Program-made: the position numbers and the translations under genes | Notes under the pieces: model-generated | Database searches by the model: none | Told to the model about the DNA's origin: nothing | Seen by the model: only the letters and a program-made list of their open reading frames with translations | Shown: piece after piece, positions 24,801 through 37,300 of the stretch | Numbering within the stretch: the first letter of the stretch is position 1 | How the letters are laid out: the number at the start of each line of letters is the position of its first letter | Source of the DNA: Carnegiea gigantea | Lineage: Eukaryota > Streptophyta > Magnoliopsida > Caryophyllales > Cactaceae | DNA: 64,000 bases | Direction: 5' to 3' | Assembly (NCBI GenBank): GCA_029747015.1 | Contig: JAKOGI010000002.1 | Location: forward strand, 372,001 to 436,000

Positions 24801-25951
24801 TTACATGCCAAATTTAAGCTTACTTTCCCATTTGCATGGACAACATTCGTCAGAATGTCTTCTTGACTGGAAGCGGCGGATGAATATAGCCATTGGATCT
24901 GCAGAAGGAATTGCGTATGTTTTGTTAAGCATTGATTCAAGTCTATATCTGTTCTTCCTTTGCTTTTCCCTTTTTTGGGGTTGGGGTTTGACAAATAGAT
25001 CGTCTGGCTCTATTTTTGTTAAACTTGTCTTTGGATCAAGTCAATGGCTTGACAAAATATTCAGAATTAATCAGAATTGGCCATACCTTGGCTGATTGTC
25101 ACTGCGCTGGATACTTTGTTAAGAAAACACAAATCAAGCTAATTTTTGGTTGGTTTGGTCGGGGTTAAAAATCCAGTTGTCTTACTGAGTCTGGTAATTC
25201 TGGTTTAATTCAGGTAATCCGGTGCAGCCTATTCTCCCAGGTTTGTTCATGTGGTTGTGTCGTCTCACTAGCTACTTGATTTATGCAATGCAGATACCTT
25301 CACCACCATGCCACTCCACATATAATCCACAGAGACATCAAAGCCAGCAATATACTCCTAGATTCAAATTTTGAGGCAAAGGTTGCAGATTTCGGGTTTG
25401 CCAGACTCATCCCAGATGGCGCAACACATGTAACCACAAAGGTAAAAGGCACACTTGGATATCTCGCCCCTGAATATGCCATGCTAGGGCAGGCATCAGA
25501 GAGCTGTGACGTATACAGCTTTGGGGTTCTGCTGCTTGAGATTGCCAGTGGCAGAAGAGCCCTTCAAAAGCTGAACCTGGCGAGTAACTGCTCAATCGCT
25601 GATTGGGCTCTTCCATTGGCATCTGAGGGGAAGTTTACGGAACTAGCTGACCCTAAATTGAACAGAAATTATGAGGAGGATGAATTGAGAAGGGTCATTG
25701 TGGTAGCTCTCATGTGTGCTCAGAGAAGGCCTGAAAAGCGGCCAACTATGCTGGAAGTGGTCGAGATGCTGAAGGGAGAAGCGAGAGAGAAGCTGATCGA
25801 GCTAGAAAATACGTTGTTTAAGAATTGGCAATCTGCTGATGACAAGGATGAGAATCCAGAAGACAGTGCAGATTCTATATCTGAGGAGAAAGATTCAAAA
25901 TCAGAATCGAAAGTTGCTGATTCCGGGGACAAAGAGGAACTTGCTCGATGA
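21809..25951 (+). CDS. PTI1-like receptor-like cytoplasmic kinase
   Basis: Four exons: 21809-21852, 23250-23397, 24652-24914, 25294-25951; 370 residues. The start MAFGSMLCCGRR has paired cysteines suited to palmitoylation and no signal peptide or membrane span, so a peripheral plasma-membrane cytoplasmic kinase is expected. The kinase domain has the glycine loop GEGGFGSV (47-54), Lys68 in IAVKRL, HRDIKASN (catalytic Asp166), DFG (184-186) and GYLAPEYAM in the activation segment. All catalytic residues are present, so it should be active. WRIFSLKELHAATNNF before the domain and RGYCAEGQERLIVYDYMPN inside it match the PTI1-like At3g15890 group as I remember it. A Ser/Asp/Glu-rich tail of about 45 residues follows. 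The first coding exon is only 44 bases and is separated by a 1.4-kb intron. Confidence 0.93.
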
Positions 25952-26964
25952 AGGAGTATAGGATGCATATACGTGATGTAGGCTTCTGTAAATTGTCTGT
26001 GGTAGATTACAGCACAACTACTGGTTGCATATGCTCAAGAATTGCAGGCACACCTTTTGTTTGATGCAGGTCCTTTATGCTGCCGATCTTGGTCCGGTTT
26101 TTCTTTTATTTATTTTTACTTTTTGTTTTTAGAAAGTTTGGTCCTCTATGCATCAGGTTAGGCTATCCTGATTGACAGTTATTCAAGCACCCTCTCTCAG
26201 GGTCCCTTTGTTTCTGCTCATTGGTGTGTTCGAATGTGTTTTGTCCATTGTATTTGTCTACTAAGCCTGAAAGCTTGAAGAAATTTGTATAAATAACTTT
26301 CAGTGTTGAATGTCCTTTTTGCGTGCACTGTCTGTTTTTCAGCAATTACTGAACGCAAAGTTCCGGGTGAGTCCCATCTCACGACTTTTCTTGAGGCACC
26401 TTTTGAAGTTGTTGAGGTAACTTTTACACATTACAGGTGATCATGATTTGTTTAGCAGTAACCTTGTATATTAATGACCCTCAATAGTGGTTATTCATCC
26501 TTTCTGTTTTTTTTGGCTGAGCAAGTAATTATTCATCCTATTGGTTGTTAATAAACATTTTTTAAGAGCATTCATCTAAGCTCCTAATATCTATTAAATT
26601 ACTTGTTCTCGTTCAAGACCCACGGAGACCACTTCAGATTAAACTAGTTTGTCTTAACTAATTTTTACAGAACTTATTGGAATAAACTTATCCAAAGCTG
26701 TCCTGTGATGCCAATCTTGATTTGACTTATTTGACCTCATTTGGAAGGGAGAGACTTGTTCGTCTTAACAGCACAAGCAGACGGGCGGCAATCTTCTTAA
26801 GATGGTCGAATGGGTAACATGATTTATGGTTTCCAATAAAATTCCTATACGTTAATCTTCTTTTTGTGGGGGAACTTGTAATCTTAAACATATACAAGGG
26901 TAAACAAGGTCATCCTCACCTCCAAGTCCTTTGTGAAAAAAGAGTTCATATCATATCATATTAG

Positions 26965-27030
<66 letters not shown>

Positions 27031-29063
27031 GTTAGATTGAACTCATACATAAGCGACATGTAAACTTACCATGCAGGATGCCATATAGGAGAGAATAGCC
27101 AAGTGAAATACTTTAGTACAACATATGATGCTACATGACTTTAAAATAAAAAGAAAAGACCATGCGTGGATGGATGTAAATTTAATACAATATTAATTAT
27201 ATTTAATACATAGCTTCTCAAATACCTTCCTATTATTTAGTAATAAAATTTGATCATAGAATATATATAAGATGCAAATACAACAAAAAAAAATTGAGTT
27301 AGATATTAATTAAGAATAAAAAATTATGTTATTAGTAGGAAAAAAAAATAAATAAAGAAGACTCGCTTTATTTTTGCATTAACAAAATAATATAATACAT
27401 CAATTTATTACTTTTTGGGTAAAAAGATTTATTCTCTTAATAGTATATTGAAAAATTATTTAAATCACGTCCTTACATCGTAAGGGTATAACCTTAATAA
27501 TAATAATAATAAAACACCATTCCCTTTTCCTTGTGTCCCCTCTTTTTTTTAATCTAGACTCATAATTTCAACTAACCTCAATTCTCCTCCATTTTAAATC
27601 CAAACAATGTAAAGCTACGTACCTCATCATTCCTTATCCTCCCCTCCTTTTCCCTGCCCTCCATTAACTTCCCCTCCCCTCCCCCTCTTATATAAATTAT
27701 AAAGGAGCACTTCAAGGAATATTCAATCAACAAGAAAGACATAATATGACTTTCCACCCCCAAAATGCCCGAACAGGACCATTTGCTTGAAGTTACATAT
27801 TCAACCTAGACAATTACTTCAAGCTAAGATTGGAAAACGTGTTGAGGACATTACAAATGCAGTGAGTTATATCAAGGTAGTGTGAAAGCACAGAACATTG
27901 GCGGCCAAGGAATTTTGTTATACCCAAACAAACAAAGCATTTGTTTTTTCTGTTTTTGCTGTTTTATGGAATGAAAACAGTGATATTAGCGTATCACATC
28001 CAACTCACCTAAACGTGACTTATCTAAGCAGGTTTAGTTCTCTTAGACACTTTGTATGGTAGACATTATATTCTAATTTCTTATTAGCACAAGCCCCACG
28101 AACTAAAGCTGCAAATCATTGTTCTAATTGGGTCTGATCAAAAAAGATGTTCTGATAATTAAGGGGAAAAATTAATCAAATTAAGCACGTGTTGTGTATT
28201 TTTACACGGATTTACATCATACGGTACTTTTTAACCTCTACAGCCCCAAAATATTTTTAAAAAAAGTACTTTGGAACTTTATTTTTGGATTTAAGTATTG
28301 CGGTAAACTTTTTCATTTAGTATTTTTAAGTATTAAAAGAATCTGTTCGAGTAAAAATTTGGACGAATGGTTTTTTTTAATTCTATGATACTCATACATT
28401 GAAGAATAGAACACACTTGAATAATATCAATTGCATCAACTGTCAAGTTACTTTCCCTTGTAAATCTAATGCCCCTGCTACAGACATGAAATTGTAAGCT
28501 CCTTATGAAAAGCCGAGTACAGGGCTAAAGCTGATACTAAATCAACGATTATTTTGTTGTGACTTGTGACGCTTACTCAAGTCGGCCTTTGCTGGCTAGA
28601 CCTCCGGGAGGGCTGTCCATCTGCTGTTTAGTCATCGGGCTTGAGTAGGCTATCTTGGCGATCGTATTTATGCAGGTCAAATAGGGTTTGCATGTGATTG
28701 TGTGCATGCTGGGCCCGGGCTAAGGCCCATCCCAAGGCGTGACGTACTGGGCCTGAGGTCAAATTACATAGATGGGTTAGTGGCTTATAGTTGGACCACT
28801 ACGGGTGATTTGGGCCTGTCTCCCAACGTTCCCAAAAATAAATCTGCAAAAGCGCACAAAAAAAAAAAAAAACCCAAAGAATAAATCAAACATATAGCAT
28901 ACGCGCCCACGTACGACTGCTGTAGACGAGTAAAGTAAAAAGCAAATTTATTTATTTTTTTAATAGAAAAAAGAAAAAAAAGAAAAGAACGAAAAGTAGT
29001 ATAAGATAACGGCGGAGTTAGGAACGAAGGCCTATTTGGCCGACCCATCAAGCCACACAGCAG
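25952..29063. other. Intergenic spacer, AT-rich
   Basis: The first few hundred bases are the probable 3' untranslated region of the kinase gene. A TA microsatellite lies at about 26969-27026 and an AAT run near 27497. From 27030 to 28500 the sequence is AT-rich with no coding potential I trust. At 28560-28830 a more GC-rich patch contains GGGCCCGGGCTAAGGCCC-like inverted words but no gene. Confidence 0.5.
26969..27026. repeat. (TA)n microsatellite
   Basis: About 29 uninterrupted TA units, self-complementary. Confidence 0.95.
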
Positions 29064-29070
29064 TATATAA
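29064..29070 (+). promoter_or_regulatory. TATA box of the CUE-domain gene
   Basis: TATATAA lies 360 bp upstream of the start codon, followed about 30 bases later by C/T-rich sequence suited to transcription start. A telo-box AAACCCTAA (29186-29194) sits in the leader, an element common in plant genes for translation and growth. Assignment is by position and consensus only. Confidence 0.55.
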
Positions 29071-29429
29071 ACGCCCCACCGTTGCCTATTTTCTCAAGAT
29101 TCAAGATCCTCTCTGTCGAGCTCGCTCTCTCTAAGTTAATCCGCCAAACCCCCCAAATTCAAACACCCGCACGACAAGAAACCATAAACCCTAATTCTTT
29201 GATTCCTTTCCTTTCTCTCTTCAAACAGCACCAATCCGATTCTTCAAAACCACCAAATTTCAAATTGAACTGAATCCATCGGTGTTTGTTTTTCATTCTC
29301 TCCGATTTCCATTTCCTAATTCGATCGACTAGGGTTTGAGAATTTTAGGGATTTGATTTGAGAGGTTGGTGCTGCGGGATAAGGAGGCTCAGAGGAAGCT
29401 CTCTGAGATCGAAAATTGCGGAGTATAAA

Positions 29430-31947
29430 ATGTCTGCAATTGTGTGTGGAAAGAGAAGATCCTTCTTTGACGATCTGCCTGCCACCTCTTCCACACCTGT
29501 CTCGAAGAAGATTCGTTGCTCTTCGTCGACATCTCCGGTTCGATTCTCCCCGTTCCCTCGGAACGCCCTTGTCGATAAGCTCAGGGAAGTTTTCCCTCTT
29601 ATGGACCAGCAGGTAATCTTTCTCATTGGATCTTCGTTGATGTGTGATTATCAATTTAGCTGCTTCTTTGTCCTTATTTGGATTTAAATTATTGGTTTAA
29701 GCCTTGGATTATGCTTGTGATTTGCTAATGATGTTGTTTAGCAACATGTTATATTGTGGTATTAGTTTGCCTTAATTGAATAGGCGGAGTTCTTGGGGGC
29801 AGATTTTGATCGTCAGATGTCTTCTTCTTTGTCGAAGGAATCATTCGATTTGCATCAGAAGATATTTGTCTTTAAAAAAAAAAAAAAACCAATGATGAAT
29901 AACGGTTTAAGTTGTGCTATTTTCTCTGTTAGAAGCAGAAAGCATAGGATCAAGTTAACAATCTTCAGAGGCACGATATTATTTCCAAATGAGGTGTATG
30001 CTATTTCTGGGTGGAGGATTAGCCCTTGTGATATTTCCCAGAGCTTTCGTGTAATCAATGCTGTTGATTACATGAAATTTTATCAGGAAAAGTCCCATAT
30101 CATGTCACAGAGAGAATCTTGTTTTGCGAGCTGGGTCACTTGCTATTTTGTGAGCTTGTCATCTTGAAAGCTTAAACTAAAATCATATTTCTCAAAACGG
30201 TTCTAGTTGTTGGTTTCAAGAGTAATAGGACGAGTATAATGTGGAATTTTGATGTTGATTCTAATCTGATTAATTTGCTCCGGAAATCTGCCTGCAATTT
30301 TTAACGTTTCAAAACAAAGTTCTAAAAAGTCAGCTAAATGGCGGTGATTTTTAGTTTATATTTTTTAAAAAAGTTCATCTTTTTCTTTCATTGATGTGGA
30401 AATTAAACCATAGCATATTGATTTACATCTTAGAATGCATCTTTCTAGTTACCAAATTTTATTATGATCTGTCAGCTCATAGAGCAAGCGCTGGAAGAAT
30501 GTGGTGATGATATAGATGCTGCTATCAGGAGGCTTCATGAATTATGTTTAGGGTCCTCAGAGGACAACTCAGGTTCTGCGAACAATGCTGAAACACATGC
30601 TGAGCAAGGTATGATTTTTACTTAAATGATCCGTGTAACTCTATAACTATGTCCAGTGACTGAATAATAATGAGCTTGGCACATCTTTCTGCACTTTACA
30701 GGTGGTTTAGCTGCTGATAAACAAGCCACAGCTGATCCTCTGGACTCTTTGAACGCTTCTCCTCAGGACCCAAACACCCTCCCAGCTGATGGCAACGGGT
30801 GGGTGGAACTGTTCGTGAGAGAGATGATGAGTGCATCTAGCATGGACGATGCACGAGCCCGTGCTGCTAGGGTATTGGAAGTGCTAGAGAAGTCCATAAG
30901 GGCTCGTGCTGGTGCTGAAGCTGCTGAGAATTTTCAGAAGGTAGCATAGTCAAGCTTTTAATGGAACATATATGTTGTTCTTCTGCTTCAGGGTAGGGGT
31001 TAGGGATTCAGAGTTCAATCCCCATGAGCCCGCCTTGCAAGTGGATGTCCTTACCCTCCAAAGCCCCCTCCCCCTGGCCCGGGGGGGAAAAAAAAAAGAA
31101 GAAGAAAGAAACAAACACTTTGGTGCTGATGGGTTTTGGGTGCAATGATTTGTTAGAGGAGTTGATTTTGTCTGAATGATTGAAAGTTGTAATTGTGGTT
31201 CTCTTGTGTTGGCAACTGCACTAGAGTGTGTTGGGGATTTGTGAAATGCTTCACTGTCCACATCTTTGATGAGTGATTAGTTACTGAGATCTCATCCTAG
31301 CATCATGGTTGTTGAGGCTTTTTGCTTTGTTCATTATCTTTAAAGTCTGTGCAACATGGTTGGAGTACTGTTTTATTTTGTGCAATATGTGTGAGAATTT
31401 TGTATGACCCTTTCCTTTATCGCTTGCCCGTGGAAAATGAACCCTTATATCAGGAGAACATGATGGTGAAGGACCAAATTCAAGCACTTATGCGGGAGAA
31501 TGCCATCCTTAAACGTGGTGTTCAAATCCAACACGAGCGTCAAAAGGAATATGATGAGAGGAGCCGAGAAGTACAGCAACTCAAGCAGCTGGTTTCTCAA
31601 TATCAGGAGCAGTTGAGGACACTAGAGGTCTGATTTACTCTTCTTTTATTTACATATAAAATGCATGAAGTTTGTATTTCTTTATATGCAACCACAAGGA
31701 TATTTATCAGAATTGTGGTTGGTTGTAGAAGAAGATGTCACTTGCTCCCGCCAAAACCTTAAAAGATAATAAAATAAAAAGGAAAGGAGTAATTTGTTGT
31801 AGAAGGGCGCTGCGAGTCAATAGTCTTTGCTAATATCATTGCCTTTATTTATGTCCGCAGGTGACAAATTACACGTTGACAATGCATCTGAAGCAGGCTC
31901 AGCAAAACAGTTCTATACCTGGACGTTTCCATCCAGATGTTTTCTAG
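29430..31947 (+). CDS. CUE-domain ubiquitin-system protein
   Basis: Five exons: 29430-29612, 30476-30608, 30702-30940, 31454-31627, 31861-31947; 271 residues. Residues about 46-86, NALVDKLREVFPLMDQQ joined to LIEQALEECGDDIDAAIRRL, form a CUE fold with the Phe-Pro pair, which binds ubiquitin. A variable Ser/Asn/Pro-rich linker follows, then an Ala/Arg-rich helix (GWVELFVREMMSA...) and a coiled coil at about 186-243 rich in Gln, Glu and Arg. The N terminus KRRSFFDDLPATSS resembles that of plant 'ubiquitin system component Cue' proteins such as At5g32440, whose role is little known. There is no signal peptide or membrane segment, so it is probably cytosolic or nuclear. The last exon has 28 sense codons ending IPGRFHPDVF. 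Intron 3 contains a SINE-like insert. Confidence 0.9.
30990..31106 (+). mobile_element. SINE-like insert in CUE gene intron 3
   Basis: GAGTTCAATCCCC resembles the B-box of a tRNA-type polymerase III promoter. It is followed by a C-rich body and a G-run joined to an A-run with AAG units, like a retroposed tail. No clear target duplication was seen, and the left end is approximate. Confidence 0.35.
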
Positions 31948-32706
31948 TTGTCAAAGTAGCATGGGCAAAGTTTGGTTTAGGGCAGTTAATCTTCCCAGAA
32001 AGCGGGGAAAAAGGGAAAGGAGGAAAAAATGCACCGGAAAAAAAGAAGAAGAAGAAGAAGAAGAAGAAGAAGAAAACTAAGAAGAAAAGATTAGATTCTA
32101 AATTCGCAGCTTCCGTCCTGTGTTGATGAAAGATCAGGTTGTTTATTTGTGTTCTCTTTACTTGTTAGACACATAGGGGGAGCAGGAAGGCAGCTGTATG
32201 AGTCCCTGTTAGTCTGCTCTACCTTTACTCCTTTGCTGTTCAAATGAAATCCCTTAAAGAAGTTGCTCCGTCAGATGTTATCGAAATGTTTCATCTTTTG
32301 TCTAATTTTTGGTGTCTGATCTCTGGAGTTCTTGGCTTATTGATGATATTACATTTATGAGTACCCACCTTTGTTAATAGATAGTAAAGGGGGGATGATT
32401 GCAATGCCTAGTGAGTGAGGTGCAGTCACATATGAATGGCGGCATACACATTCTATTCGTGGCTTCAACAGAGCCAATGCAGGGGAATAGTTGACAGCAA
32501 TTGCTCAAATTTGCCCTATTTAGTATCACCTGATATTGTTGTGTTCTGTGGGCGTTTTGAAGTTGTAATTTCTTCAGTCTTTCTTACTGACTATGATGTA
32601 GCAGCACGAAATTCTAGTTGTACGCGTGGTTGTTGTGGAGACAACTCATTGCGAAGAACGCATGTCATGTAGCAAGACGTGAAAGTAACGATGAAACTGA
32701 TCGTTA

Positions 32707-32731
32707 GGTGCTACCGTGAAGCGGTAGCACC
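32707..32731. other. Perfect 10-bp inverted repeat
   Basis: GGTGCTACCG and CGGTAGCACC flank a 5-base loop TGAAG. It lies in the spacer downstream of the CUE gene. No function can be read from it. Confidence 0.85.
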
Positions 32732-33345
32732 AGTTTTGTGGCACAAGGAGCTGTTAATTTTTTTTTTTTTTTTGGGTGGGTATTGGAGTCGGTAATCGGT
32801 CTCTCTGTTTGTGTTGGTGGTGGTTTTATTGTAGTAGAAAGTTTTGAAGTTATGATTTGAGTTATCTACATTTGTGCTTATATATAGGTTTGGAAACAAT
32901 TCGAGACAAGCCTGAGCTTGGCAGGTTGAGCCTGAAAATTAGGGCTCGTCTGGCTCAGCGAGAGCCTATATGAGCCTACGCTATACATGTTTCCACTGCT
33001 TTTGTTGTGAGAATAAACTATCAAAATCAATCCTAAATATTTGAGGATAAATGAATTTAAATCTTCAAATGAATCTAATCTACAAGCCTATTTAAGCTTG
33101 GTTCAACTCACTTGTATGGCAAGCTTGATCATGAGTATGTTCAAGCTTGACACGAGCCAAACTTTTTGAGTTTCTTGTCGAGCGGAGCTCGAGAGCCCTA
33201 GTGAGCTACTTCTACTCATTTCTACCACTCTATGTTTTGTCAAAGGTACTCCCACCGATTCACAGAGGAGTATTGATCTTAGCACAAATTTTTAGCATAT
33301 CAAGTAGAATGATGTCCTTCAAGATAATTAAGAGCCAAAGGCTTA

Positions 33346-33727
33346 GAGCATTCCCAGCAGTAAGTCATTTTTTTGACTCACCTGTGGGGACCTACCTTTG
33401 CCATATCAACTTGTGATCCAATTTTTTGGCTCACAATCCTCTATCTCTCTCCAATGAAAGACTCACTATTTTAGCTCACCAAATAAAATAATACCCGTGA
33501 ATTTACTCTACAACACACAATTTTATTTTTAGAATTAACAAAAAGAAAAACTAATTAAAGATATTAAAAAAATAAAAAAGTTGATGAAAGCATACACTCG
33601 AGTTGCCTCAGCCCGCGAGCTTCCACGCGAGGCATGAGGGGAGAGCTAACCAATGGAGAGCTCCCACTCCCTCACCCCATTTCTCTCTCCTACTTTTTCC
33701 CCCGCGGTGCTCACGCTGAAGGAGCTC
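33346..33727. mobile_element. MITE candidate, PIF/Tourist-like ends
   Basis: The left end GAGCATTCCCAGCAG after TTA and the right end, whose complement reads GAGCTCCTTCAGC, before TTG are compatible with PIF/Harbinger MITE termini and a 3-bp TTA-type duplication with one mismatch. Only about half of the terminal positions match, so the call is tentative. Confidence 0.35.
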
Positions 33728-34376
33728 TTGTATGTATCAATTGACAACTGTGCAATAATCTTATATAAGATACAAGGTCGTTTAGAGTATGGATTTTTCA
33801 TAATAAAGATTGCGTAAATCTTTTATCACCATACTACCTCAACTATATTTTTTCAAAAAATAAAGAATTCATGAATGGATTGCTACTAATTACTAAACTA
33901 TAAGTCTATAACTATCAAATTCAATCATAAGAACAAAAGTAATAAAAAATACAGTAATTAATTCAGATTATGGATGCAAATTTATCATCTATTTTCTTAA
34001 TTGGATCAAAATAAAAACCTGGGTAGAATCAAATTATACCCAAAGTGAAGGCAGGAATTAGGCCGGTGGAAACGTGTTAAATTTGCGAGGACGGGTCCTT
34101 GAACCGCACCGGTGTATCTATCTCCTTGGCAGCTGTTCACCTCTTTGATTTCATCCATAACCATAAATCCGTTCCCTGTTCCCCTTGGCCTTGCTCTCGC
34201 CGTCCCGGGTGTCGGGACTACAAACGCAGAAAAGAAGCCGCAAATAAAAAATAAAAATCCCCCGCATAAACATAACCCCAAAAGCCAAGCATCAAGGCAG
34301 AAAAAGCTAAAATCGTCGCCATTCACAAATCTATGCTAAAAGGAGGATAGCCGAGAAAGGAGTAACAAAGGAAGCA

Positions 34377-37300
34377 ATGGCGACCACAGCTTTCTCTCTC
34401 CTCCCATCGCCGCTGCCGTCGCGGCTGCCGTCGACCTCCTCCTCCGCCTTCCCCACCGGCGGTGGCGCTTTCCTCCGCTTCCGGTCAAGTAACACCAACC
34501 TTCTCTCTCTTACTCTCCCACCGTCTTCTTCGGGTTCTCAGCTTGGTAGTAGAAAGCGATTGATGAATGGGATGACGGTCAGAGCTGCCGCCGACTACTA
34601 CGCTACTCTAGGGATTTCTAGAAATGCTTCTAATAAGGAAATCAAAGCTGCTTATCGAAAGTTAGCTCGCCAGGTACTAGCTATTCATCTTTTATTTTTG
34701 TTCTCGCTGAAATTGGTTTTGTTTAATGCATTCGTAGTAGTTCTTGTGAACAGTAGTTTGTTGATAATGTCGTGTGTTGGAGTTGAATTTGGTGTGGCTG
34801 ATTAGAAGGGAATCCGACTGGTGGCTCTCACTAGCTTTATCTTAAGAATTAACACGTGCTACTAGTTTCTCTCTCTACTTCCTATTCCTCTTGGTGATAT
34901 TTCTGTGTTGTTGGCTCATCATTCTGATTAGTGAATTTTCACATGGTATTGAAGTATCATCCGGATGTCAACAAAGATCCTGGGGCAACGGAAAAGTTCA
35001 AGGAGATTAGTGCTGCTTATGAGGTATGTGAAAAAGATATCATAGAGTACACAATACTGTATTTATCAGTTATGGCTTTCTGGGGTTTGTCACCACGCGA
35101 TGTAGCCTGGAAAAGGGGAGCTGGGGAACGTAGAAGGGGAACCTAAACAGTTGGTTTGTAGGAAGGCTGCATTTGATACAGTGCTCAAAGGGGTGTCTCT
35201 AGTTTTATTTAGCATCCCAGCTATCCTTTTTGAAAATTCAATAAAATTTAACTTTCAGTGTTTCTGAAGTAGTTCCATATTCTTTCCCACTCCAAAATGC
35301 CCTTTTGTAATTTTGTATCTGGCTAATTATATTTCAATTTGCGTCTATCAATGAATGAGACTAATTTTACCAAACACTTTCTCTTTAGTCACCTCATGAT
35401 GTATTTCCTCACTAGCAAACCCACATTCAAGGTTGGAATGCAAGTAGGCTAATAAGGGAATGAAAACAGAAACTAGGATTCAAGTGAATCCGGTTCAAAT
35501 GAATCAAGGATGGATAGAAACTAAGCTGATTAATGGATACGGAATCACCACCATGAATCTGTTTAGGGCCTTTAATCCTTCTTAGGATACAGAGACACGA
35601 CCTAAGGAGACTCACTAGAACACCACTTTACTCGGCCTAAGTAAAGGTGAGCTAGTTTGAGTGTTTGAGGGAGTTATGGGTTTAGGAGCAAAGCTTGACT
35701 GAAATGGCTTTCATTCATAGTCTGATTCAAAGAATAAGCAAGCAAGCACTTAAATAAGCACCTGCCCAGCTGCCTAGTTGCTTAGGAGTTTCCTTAGTCG
35801 TTAGGAAGCCCTTAAACAAGCTTATACAAATCAGAAAGCAAAACTAGTTTAACCTAGCTTAAGTATCCTATGTGAGTCTAGCTAATTACATGCTTAATTA
35901 GGCTAAACTCAAGCTTGAACATGTCATTAATTCCCTAATAAGTCCACTTGCACATGTGAGAGAGAAAACGGGCTGCTGATTTGACTTGGATTTCGGCAGG
36001 CCAATAAGAAGCAAGGGAGATCTTTATCTCTCTTCTTAGTGGCCAAGCAACCTTCCAACGCTGTAAATGGGCCAATGGCGATGTTCCCAACAGTGTAGGC
36101 TAGCAGGTAAGCAGGCAAGTTGGTGACCAAAGCCTACATTTGAAGAGATCTCAGCTGTTAATCAAAACAGTCAAATCGGCCAGTTCGGTGCCAAATGGAG
36201 CAGCTTGGTTGCCTTACTTCTACTTAATTTAGACTTGATTTCAAACCATGGATGACTTCATTAGGATGTTAATAATCATCCCAAGTAAAAAAAATCAGGC
36301 CTAAATTAGGTTTAAGGGGGGAAACCACCTGAAAACTCAAACCGGGTCAGAATAGAGCTCAATCTGGAACGGTTGACTTGTGGGAGCAAAATCTTCATGA
36401 AGCAACTGACTTAACTTGATTTTCTCATCATGGCTTGTTACTTGAGGATTTTTGGTAACATCGCATGCAAAAATATCAACTCTAAACCCTTAGAAGGTTT
36501 AGGAAATCAGATGAACAAAATCGGATCTTTGCAAGGGATCATACCCGGGTAGGTAAGAACTTTGCTAGAGTAATGATTGGACTACTGCTTGAGGATTGGT
36601 GCTTGAACTTGCATTCCCTTGACTGTTTTGAGGGGCTGAATCTTGTACTTTGGCTTGATCTCCATCACCTGAGCAGACAACTAATAGCTATCTGGTATTG
36701 AGGTAGATATCAACTGTCCACAATTAAATGCAAACTACTAATTTTGTTGAATAGGACCTGGATCATGTGGCTGGGTGTTTTGTTCTACTTTGGGCTCTAA
36801 AATTTGTGAGATGATTCCTGTTGCCTGTCGGCACTCAGCACTTTTGATATCGTGCGGATGGTATTTAACATTAACATGTTCTGTGGAGCTTTTAAATTTT
36901 CATATTGCCTTTTGGACGCTGAAGTATAATACTGTCAGGTGCTATCAGATGAAAAAAAGAGGGCTTTGTATGACCAGTATGGTGAAGCTGGAGTTAAAAG
37001 TGCTGTAGGCGGATCAGCTGGTGCTTATACGGTATGAGAAGTTAAATTTCTGTCCACGTTTCCTTGGCATTCAGGTGGTATCTGATGTCATCTTCCCATC
37101 TTGCCCCAAAACAGACAAACCCGTTTGATTTGTTTGAGACATTCTTTGGATCGACTATGGGCGGCTTCCCTGGTATGGACACTGGATTTAGAACAGGTCG
37201 TCGTGCTACTGTTACAAAGGGTGAAGATATACGGTGAGCCCTCTACCATAGTTTAAACGGAGATATATCTGATATCTACTGTTAGTTTCCCTTTACTTTC

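Larger units (their letters stand above)
31948..34376. other. Intergenic spacer
   Basis: The left part (to about 32400) is likely the 3' untranslated region of the CUE gene and includes an AAG repeat at 32041-32075. Then come a perfect 10-bp hairpin (32707-32731), a T-run, a stretch at 32900-33200 with repeated AAGCTTG and GAGCTCGAG words typical of dispersed plant repeats, a MITE candidate at 33346-33727, and AT-rich sequence to the DnaJ leader. No coding region is supported. Confidence 0.5.

Noticed and set aside
27490..28500. Search for tRNA, rRNA or other structured RNA genes in the AT-rich spacer
   Set aside because: No cloverleaf-compatible arms or conserved polymerase III boxes were found. 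The B-box-like words elsewhere (31010, 38105) fit SINEs, not functional tRNAs.
29793..30167. 124-codon open frame in CUE gene intron 1
   Set aside because: Contains a poly-A-derived Lys run, and the flanking exons splice in phase without it.
35400..36700. Nested transposon in DnaJ intron 2
   Set aside because: The sequence looks dispersed-repeat-like, but no ends, duplication or coding fragment could be identified, so no feature is claimed.
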